A DNA stretch of 10,234 nt. Origin: Rhizobiaceae bacterium UBA1291 (GTDB lineage Bacteria; Pseudomonadota; Alphaproteobacteria; Rhizobiales; Rhizobiaceae). The notes under the pieces were generated by a model. It was not told where the DNA came from and did no database searches. It worked only from the letters and a program-made list of their open reading frames with translations. The position numbers were made by a program, and so were the translations under genes. Below are positions 5,107 through 10,234 of this stretch, piece after piece. The stretch covers positions 25,878-36,111 of the forward strand of contig DBUL01000119.1 of NCBI GenBank assembly GCA_002307905.1, in the 5' to 3' direction. The stretch's first letter is position 1, and every line of letters begins with the position of its first letter.

Positions 5107-6648
5107 TCAAGCCGCGTGCTTCTGGGGGTCGTCAGGGTCGATGCCGTAGTCTTTCAGCTTTCGGTAAAGCGTTGAGCGGCCAATGCCGAGCTTGCGTGCC
5201 ACCTGGCTCATCTGACCGCGGTAGAATTTGAGCGCGAATCGGATCAGTTCCTCTTCGATCTCGGCGAGCTTTCGCACATTGCCGGCTTCGTCCGTGCTGA
5301 TGATCACGTTGGCGGCAATTTCGCTGGCTGTCGCGATCCGATCGGAAGCAGCCGATTCGACAGGCAGCGGCGCGGGCTGAATATGCCCACTCACCTCGGC
5401 CGAGGTGGCTGGGACGACCTCGTTTCGGTTTCGCCCGCCTCCAGCAGCGGCAGGCGCAAGGTCCGAGATCTTCTGGGCAGCGATCTGCGGGAAGTCGCGC
5501 TCGCCGAGAACTGGACCTTCGGCCAGGACGACTGCCCTGTAGACAGTATTCTCCAACTGGCGGATGTTGCCGGGCCAGTCATGAACGGTCAGCAGCGCCA
5601 GCGCGCCGGCGTCGATCGTGAGGGGTTTCGCGAGGCGCTGCTCAGCCGAGAAACGCTCCACGAAGGCGCGCGCCAGATGGGGAATATCTTCCTTGCGGCG
5701 GCGCAGCGCGGCGATCGTGATCGGATAGACGTTGAGCCGGTAGTAAAGGTCCTCCCGGAAGCGGCCGGCCTTGACCTCCTCGATCAGGTCCTTGTTGGTG
5801 GCGAGGACCAGCCGGACATTGATCTTCCGGGGTCGCTTGCCGCCGGGCAATTCCACTTCGCCGTTGTGCACGACGGAAAGGAGCTTCGCCTGCACATGGG
5901 CGGGCAATTCGCTGATCTCCTCGATGAATAGCGTACCGCCTTCAGCTTCCGCAAACTTGCCGGGGATCTGCGCCTCGCCGGGCACCCCTGCCGGATCGTG
6001 TCCAAATAGCACACCTTCGATCAGGCTGGGCGGAACTGCCGCACAGTTGATGGTAACAAAGGGGCGCGCCGAGCGTTCGCTTGTCGTGTGGATGGCACGC
6101 GCCATCATATCCTTGCCGACGCCGCTTTCACCCTCGAGCATGACCGGAATGACGGAGTGCGCCGCGCGCCGGCCGAGGTCAACCGCGCGGGCCATGGCCG
6201 AGCTCGCCGCAACGATATCGCCAAAGCCGACGGCACCAGTTCGGCTCCGACGACCAGGTCGGCCCAGCGAACCATTGCTGTTGAATTTGACGGCGCTCTG
6301 GATCGCGCCGCAAATCCGCTCGATCGAGCACGGTTTGACGAGAAAGTCGAAGGCCCCCGCCCGCATGGCCTCAATGGCACGGCGGGTTGCGCCCTCGGAC
6401 GTTTGGACGATCACCGGTACGCTCGCATGCAGGTCGCCCAGTGCATCCAGAAAGCCGTTGCCAATCCTCTCGGGTGCGGAAAGGTCCGCCAGAACGGCTA
6501 CGATCTCGTGTCGATGCCTGCGGAACACGTCAAGCCCGGCTTGATCGCTGTCGGCAAGATGTACGACATGCCCAAGGCCTTCGATCGCCGCCTTGAGTGA
6601 GCGGCGCTGGACCGCATCGTCATCGATTACAAGGATATGAGCGGTCAA
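5107..6648 (-). CDS. TacA/NtrC-type response regulator with degenerate GAFTGA loop
   Basis: This 513-residue protein has three domains. The receiver (about 3-120) has D9-D10, phosphoacceptor D55, T83 and K105 all present. The AAA+ domain (about 143-385) has Walker A G-E-S-G-V-G-K at 173-179, sensor I N285, arginine-finger segment R-F-R-E-D-L-Y-Y-R-L at 296-305, and sensor II W-P-G-N-I-R-Q-L at 357-364. After a linker of about 75 residues comes a Fis-type HTH (about 478-502, QVARKLGIGRSTLYRKLK). This is the architecture of sigma-54 activators. However, the GAFTGA loop after L-F-G-H is A-G-V-P-G-E (220-225), losing the essential Phe and Thr, and Walker B is F-I-E-E rather than L-D-E. It may therefore work without sigma-54, as Rhodobacter NtrC and HupR do. 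I start at TTG 6648 (GGGAG 7 bases upstream, receiver begins at once); ATGs at 6681 and 6762 lack a Shine-Dalgarno. No histidine kinase is adjacent. Confidence 0.92.
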   Translation of the reverse strand: MTAHILVIDDDAVQRRSLKAAIEGLGHVVHLADSDQAGLDVFRRHRHEIVAVLADLSAPERIGNGFLDALGDLHASVPVIVQTSEGATRRAIEAMRAGAFDFLVKPCSIERICGAIQSAVKFNSNGSLGRPGRRSRTGAVGFGDIVAASSAMARAVDLGRRAAHSVIPVMLEGESGVGKDMMARAIHTTSERSARPFVTINCAAVPPSLIEGVLFGHDPAGVPGEAQIPGKFAEAEGGTLFIEEISELPAHVQAKLLSVVHNGEVELPGGKRPRKINVRLVLATNKDLIEEVKAGRFREDLYYRLNVYPITIAALRRRKEDIPHLARAFVERFSAEQRLAKPLTIDAGALALLTVHDWPGNIRQLENTVYRAVVLAEGPVLGERDFPQIAAQKISDLAPAAAGGGRNRNEVVPATSAEVSGHIQPAPLPVESAASDRIATASEIAANVIISTDEAGNVRKLAEIEEELIRFALKFYRGQMSQVARKLGIGRSTLYRKLKDYGIDPDDPQKHAA

Positions 6649-6764
6649 CTTCGAGCTCCCGAATTCATTCTGGTGCGTCATGCGGAATGCGCATTTGCAA
6701 ACCATGGTCCGGCAAAGCCTGCCCGAAAGGACTGAACATCCCGTTTTGAGAAAAGCTCGCATTT

Positions 6765-6777
6765 TATCAATCTGATA
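6765..6777. repeat. Short dyad upstream of the response regulator
   Basis: TATCA-atc-TGATA is a 5-bp inverted repeat with a 3-base spacer in the 237-bp region between the divergent regulator and oligoendopeptidase genes. It is short enough to be chance, but it lies in the AT-richest part of the gap and could be an operator. I could not place a good minus-strand promoter for the regulator here. Confidence 0.3.
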
Positions 6778-6820
6778 GCGGTGCCCGGCACAGGGGATCG
6801 TACACCTGCTGACAGCGACG

Positions 6821-6849
6821 CTTGCCCCCTCGCGCGCGACTGACTACAT
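6821..6849 (+). promoter_or_regulatory. Probable housekeeping promoter of the pepF-pabB-pabC unit
   Basis: CTTGCC at 6821-6826 and CTACAT at 6844-6849 are separated by exactly 17 bp, each one base off the rhizobial sigma-70 consensus CTTGAC-N17-CTATAT. Transcription would begin near 6856, about 30 bases before the ATG at 6886, leaving room for the AAGGAAGGA Shine-Dalgarno. Confidence 0.65.
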
Positions 6850-6885
6850 CTCCTTACCAATCAGTTCGGAAAAGGAAGGACCACC

Positions 6886-8739
6886 ATGCCGAGAGATTTC
6901 CAGCCCGCCCGCGCCCTGTCTACGGCCGCTGCTGCTGCCGCTCCACAGACCGAACTCGACGACCTTCCGCTCTGGGACCTTTCGCATCTCTATCCGTCGC
7001 AAACGTCCGGGGCATTCCGAAGCGACCTTGAAAAGGCAGCCGCGGATTCGCTGGCCTTCGAAACGAAATGGAAAGGCAAGCTTACTGAGGCAGCGACACT
7101 AACCGGCGACCAGGGACTGTCCAAGGCACTGCGCGAACTCGAAGCGCTGGAAGACCTGCTCGGCCGCATCGCCTCCTATGCCGGCCTCACCTACTATTCC
7201 GACATGACCAATGCCCAGAACGGGAAATTCTTCGGCGACGTCCAGGCAAAGCTCACCGACCTCTCCGCCCATCTTCTGTTCTTCGCACTAGAGCTGAACC
7301 GTATCGATGATGCCGTCATCGACACCAGCATGGACAAGGATCCGGCACTTGCCCACTACCGCCCGTGGATCGTCGACCTCAGGAAGGACAAGCCCTTCCA
7401 GCTCGAGGACAAGATCGAGCAGTTGTTCCTGGAAAAGTCGATGACCGGGACGGCGGCCTTCAACCGCCTGTTCGACGAGACGCTCGCCTCGCTGCGCTTC
7501 AGGGTCGGCGAGCAGGAACTGCCGCTCGAAGCCACCCTCAACATGCTGCAGGATGCCGATCCGGCCCTGCGCGAGCAGGCCGCCAAGGCGCTCTCGCAGA
7601 CCTTCAAGGACAACATCCGCATCTTCGTGCTGGTCACCAACACGCTGGCCAAAGACAAGGAAATCTCCGATCGCTGGCGCGGTTTCGAGGACATAGCCGA
7701 CAGTCGCCACCTGGCAAACCGGGTCGAGCGAGACGTTGTGGACGCACTGGCCGCAGCCGTGCGCGATGCCTATCCGCGCCTGTCGCACCGCTACTATGCG
7801 ATGAAAGCGAAATGGCTCGGCATGGAGCAGATGAACTATTGGGATCGCAACGCACCGCTCAAGGAGACGCCGGACCGGTTGATTCCCTGGAACGAGGCCA
7901 AGGATACGGTTCTGGCCGCCTACGGTGCCTTCGCGCCTGAAATGGCCGAAATCGCGGGTCGCTTCTTTGATGAACAATGGATCGACGCACCGGCGCGCGC
8001 CGGCAAGGCGCCGGGCGCATTCGCCCACCCGACAGTCCCCTCGGCACACCCATACGTGCTCCTAAACTACCTCGGCAAGCCGCGTGACGTCATGACGCTC
8101 GCCCACGAACTCGGCCATGGCGTCCACCAGGTGCTGGCCGCCGCGCAGGGGCCGCTGATGTGCCAGACGCCGCTGACGCTGGCCGAGACGGCCTCGGTGT
8201 TCGGCGAAATGCTGACCTTCCGCACCCTGCTCGACCGCACCGCCGACAAGCGGGAGCGCAAGGCCATGCTGGCCCAGAAGGTCGAAGACATGATCAACAC
8301 GGTCGTGCGCCAGATCGCCTTTTACGAATTCGAGCGCAAGGTGCACACCGCCCGCAAGGAAGGCGAGCTGACGGCCGAGAAGATCGGCGAGCTGTGGCTC
8401 TCGGTCCAGTCGGAGAGCCTCGGCCCGGCGATCAGGATTTCGGAAGGCTACGAGAGCTGGTGGGCCTATATTCCCCACTTCATCCACTCGCCTTTCTACG
8501 TCTACGCCTATGCCTTCGGAGACTGCCTGGTGAACTCGCTCTATGCGGTCTACCAGAATGCCGAGGAAGGCTTCCAGCAGAAGTACTTCGAGCTCCTCAA
8601 GGCCGGCGGCACCAAGCACCATTCAGAACTGCTCGCTCCCTTCGGCCTCGACGCCACCGATCCGTCGTTCTGGGCCAAGGGCCTGTCGATGATAGAAGGC
8701 CTAATCGACGAACTGGAGGCGCTTGATAAGGCCTCCTGA
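6886..8739 (+). CDS. pepF: M3 family oligoendopeptidase (PepF-like)
   Basis: This 617-residue cytoplasmic zinc metallopeptidase of family M3 cuts short peptides and so helps recycle peptides from protein turnover. The zinc site is H-E-L-G-H at 407-411, with the third ligand E434 in T-L-A-E-T-A-S-V-F-G-E-M, 27 residues on, as in the family. The N-terminal W-D-L-S-H-L-Y segment near residue 30 is the usual opening of PepF-like proteins. The C-terminal part carries Y-E-F-E-R-K-V-H, S-W-W-A-Y-I-P-H-F and P-F-Y-V-Y-A-Y-A-F-G, typical of the substrate-binding half. Length matches the family (about 600). The ATG at 6886 follows AAGGAAGGA at good spacing. The pabB start is 21 bp after the stop, so the genes are probably cotranscribed, although peptide recycling and folate synthesis have no obvious link. 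No signal peptide is seen. Confidence 0.95.
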   Translation: MPRDFQPARALSTAAAAAAPQTELDDLPLWDLSHLYPSQTSGAFRSDLEKAAADSLAFETKWKGKLTEAATLTGDQGLSKALRELEALEDLLGRIASYAGLTYYSDMTNAQNGKFFGDVQAKLTDLSAHLLFFALELNRIDDAVIDTSMDKDPALAHYRPWIVDLRKDKPFQLEDKIEQLFLEKSMTGTAAFNRLFDETLASLRFRVGEQELPLEATLNMLQDADPALREQAAKALSQTFKDNIRIFVLVTNTLAKDKEISDRWRGFEDIADSRHLANRVERDVVDALAAAVRDAYPRLSHRYYAMKAKWLGMEQMNYWDRNAPLKETPDRLIPWNEAKDTVLAAYGAFAPEMAEIAGRFFDEQWIDAPARAGKAPGAFAHPTVPSAHPYVLLNYLGKPRDVMTLAHELGHGVHQVLAAAQGPLMCQTPLTLAETASVFGEMLTFRTLLDRTADKRERKAMLAQKVEDMINTVVRQIAFYEFERKVHTARKEGELTAEKIGELWLSVQSESLGPAIRISEGYESWWAYIPHFIHSPFYVYAYAFGDCLVNSLYAVYQNAEEGFQQKYFELLKAGGTKHHSELLAPFGLDATDPSFWAKGLSMIEGLIDELEALDKAS

Positions 8740-8760
8740 ACCGGGGAACGCTCAAGCCCT

Positions 8761-9918
8761 ATGGCTGACCATCCGCCCTTTGCCCTGTTCCGAGACGACA
8801 AGCGCGGGGAAAGCCTGCTGTTTGCCGAGCCGCGCGAGATCGTCATCGCGCGGACGGCCGACGAGGTGCTGACCGCCTTCGAGCGGCTGGAGACGGAGCG
8901 GCGGTCGGGCAAATGGCTGGCAGGCTACGTCTCCTATGAGGCCGGTTATGTCTTCGAGGAAAAACTGAAGCCTCTTGTCGAAGATGGCAGGGAGACGCCG
9001 CTCATAGCCATGGGCATTTTCGACGGCCCCGCGCCAATTGGGCATCCGCTCACCGCACCTGTCGCAACGGGAGACGCCCCCTTCATCACCGAGCCGCGTG
9101 CCGGCTGGGATTTCGCCGCTTACCGCCGGCGCTTCAAGCGCCTGCACGACCACCTGCGCCGGGGCGATTGCTACCAGGCGAACCTGACGATGCCGATCGA
9201 GGCCCGCTGGCGTGGCGATGCGCGTGCTGCCTTCTGGTCCCTGGTTGCCCGTCAGCCGGTGCACTACGGCGCCCTCATCGATCTCGGCGGCCCGGTGATC
9301 CTGTCGCGCTCGCCGGAACTGTTCTTCAAGATTGATGACGAGGGTTGGATCGAGACCCATCCGATGAAGGGAACGGCGCCACGGGGCAAGACGCTGCAAG
9401 AAGACCAGGCGATCATTGCCGCTATGCTGGCCGACGAGAAGACCCAGGCCGAAAACCGCATGATCGTCGACCTGCTACGCAACGACATTTCGGCCATCAG
9501 CGAGGTCGGCACGCTGTCGGTGCCCAAACTCTTTGCCATAGAGACCTATCCGACCGTGCATCAGATGGTGAGCCACGTGCGGGCAAAGCTCTTGGAGGGG
9601 ATCGGCACACCGGAAATCTTCCGTGCGCTCTTCCCCTGCGGTTCGGTCACCGGTGCGCCGAAAATGTGGGCGATGCGCATTCTCGCCGAGCTCGAGTCAG
9701 GGCCACGCGACGTCTACTGTGGCGCCATCGGCTTCTGCGACCCGGCCGGGCCCATGCGTTTTTCGGTGGCCATACGAACTCTGACACTTTTCAAAGACCA
9801 CCGGGCAGTCTTCAATGTCGGCGGCGGCATCGTCTTCGATTCGAAGGCGGAAGCGGAATACGAGGAATGCCTGTTGAAGGCGCGCTTTGCGGTAGGGGAT
9901 CAATGGATTTCTCGCTGA
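8761..9918 (+). CDS. pabB: Aminodeoxychorismate synthase component I
   Basis: This 385-residue protein of the chorismate-binding family converts chorismate plus ammonia (from a PabA-type glutaminase) to 4-amino-4-deoxychorismate, the precursor of p-aminobenzoate for folate. Motifs include G-D-C-Y-Q-A-N-L-T at 135-143 and S-R-S-P-E-L-F at 182-188. H-P-M-K-G-T-A-P-R-G at 200-209 has Lys203, the residue that marks PabB rather than anthranilate synthase TrpE, which has Ala there. Further on are A-E-N-R-M-I-V-D-L-L-R-N-D at 230-242, H267, P-C-G-S-V-T-G-A-P-K at 292-301 and N-V-G-G-G-I-V at 352-358. It is shorter than E. coli PabB (about 450 residues) because the N-terminal region is reduced. The ATG at 8761 has GGGGAA 12 bases upstream, a rather distant Shine-Dalgarno. 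Its end overlaps the next gene by 16 bp. No pabA is visible in this window. Confidence 0.95.
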   Translation: MADHPPFALFRDDKRGESLLFAEPREIVIARTADEVLTAFERLETERRSGKWLAGYVSYEAGYVFEEKLKPLVEDGRETPLIAMGIFDGPAPIGHPLTAPVATGDAPFITEPRAGWDFAAYRRRFKRLHDHLRRGDCYQANLTMPIEARWRGDARAAFWSLVARQPVHYGALIDLGGPVILSRSPELFFKIDDEGWIETHPMKGTAPRGKTLQEDQAIIAAMLADEKTQAENRMIVDLLRNDISAISEVGTLSVPKLFAIETYPTVHQMVSHVRAKLLEGIGTPEIFRALFPCGSVTGAPKMWAMRILAELESGPRDVYCGAIGFCDPAGPMRFSVAIRTLTLFKDHRAVFNVGGGIVFDSKAEAEYEECLLKARFAVGDQWISR

Positions 9919-10234
9919 TCGAAACCATGCGCTGGCAGCCGGGAGGAGGCTTTCTCCGGCTCGACCAGCATCTGCGACGCCTCTCCCGCTCCGCCGACGC
10001 GCTGGGATTTCGCCAGCCGCAGGATGCGCTGGCCAAGTTGCAAGCCGCGGTGGAGGGCGACTTTCCCCTGCGCGTGCGCCTCACCATGACATTCCGGGGC
10101 AAGATCGAGGTCACAGCTTCCCCGTTCGAACCGCAATCAGACGATACCGTCTGGCGACTGCGGATCGCCCAGACCCATCTGAAATCCGACGATAGCCTCT
10201 ACCGCCACAAGACCTCGCGCCGCGAACCCTATGA
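9903..10234 (+). CDS. pabC: Class IV aminotransferase, probable aminodeoxychorismate lyase (partial, cut by window end)
   Basis: The first 110 codons of a pyridoxal-phosphate enzyme of the branched-chain aminotransferase / aminodeoxychorismate lyase fold. It opens with M-D-F-S-L-I-E-T-M-R-W, followed by the L-D-Q-H-L-R-R-L-S-R-S-A segment typical of the family (residues about 20-31). Close to the window edge is Y-R-H-K-T-S-R-R, whose lysine is the expected PLP-binding residue. The ATG at 9903 follows AGGGG and lies inside the end of pabB (16-bp overlap), which implies translational coupling. With pabB beside it, the likely reaction is cleavage of aminodeoxychorismate to p-aminobenzoate and pyruvate. 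The class alone could also be a D-amino-acid or branched-chain transaminase, so the exact function rests on context. The C-terminal half is outside the window. Confidence 0.85.
   Translation, partial: MDFSLIETMRWQPGGGFLRLDQHLRRLSRSADALGFRQPQDALAKLQAAVEGDFPLRVRLTMTFRGKIEVTASPFEPQSDDTVWRLRIAQTHLKSDDSLYRHKTSRREPY

Noticed and set aside
5771..6544. 257-codon open frame on the plus strand
   Set aside because: It lies opposite the receiver and AAA+ coding part of the response regulator and has Arg/Ser/Pro-rich composition with no recognisable motif.
8062..8622. 186-codon minus-strand frame inside pepF
   Set aside because: It is antisense to the HExxH-containing half of the oligoendopeptidase, a typical shadow frame.
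1..10234. tRNA, rRNA, CRISPR array, insertion sequence or phage genes
   Set aside because: I looked for tRNA T-loop motifs, regularly spaced repeats, transposase motifs and terminal inverted repeats, and saw none. All large frames are accounted for by housekeeping or conserved families.

Overview
The window looks like ordinary chromosomal sequence from an alphaproteobacterium of the Rhizobiales, most likely a Rhizobiaceae member (Sinorhizobium/Rhizobium/Agrobacterium type). The reasons are high GC content, a GapR/DUF2312 protein, a DUF1036 protein upstream of pyruvate kinase, a very long DUF882 protein, and a promoter close to the rhizobial CTTGAC-N17-CTATAT form. The species call is inference. 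I see no insertion sequence, prophage, CRISPR array, tRNA or rRNA.

Left part (1-2572). A minus-strand pair holds a secreted four-cysteine DUF1036 protein and the first 194 codons of pyruvate kinase, joined by a TAATG stop/start overlap. Divergent from it, on the plus strand, is an N-formylglutamate amidohydrolase family enzyme with no histidine-utilisation genes beside it. Next comes gapR, a small nucleoid-associated protein gene with a strong Shine-Dalgarno. It ends at a perfect 14-bp-stem terminator that can work in both directions between two convergent genes.

Middle part (2573-6885). Two minus-strand genes lie here. The first is a 637-codon exported DUF882/YcbK-like M15 peptidase with a long Ala/Pro-rich tail, probably acting on peptidoglycan. 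The second is a TacA/NtrC-type response regulator (REC, AAA+, Fis-type HTH). Between them is a 576-bp stretch in which I recognise no gene. The regulator is the most unusual object in the window. Its receiver, Walker A, sensor and DNA-binding parts look intact, but the GAFTGA loop that touches sigma-54 has become A-G-V-P-G-E, and the Walker B aspartate is glutamate. It probably does not activate sigma-54 RNA polymerase in the usual way.

Right part (6821-10234). A good rhizobial-type promoter leads into a plus-strand unit of pepF-like oligoendopeptidase, pabB and a pabC-like class IV aminotransferase that runs off the window. pabB and pabC overlap by 16 bp and together would convert chorismate to p-aminobenzoate for folate. 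I did not find an obviously new multi-gene system. The degenerate sigma-54 activator is the point most worth a second look.
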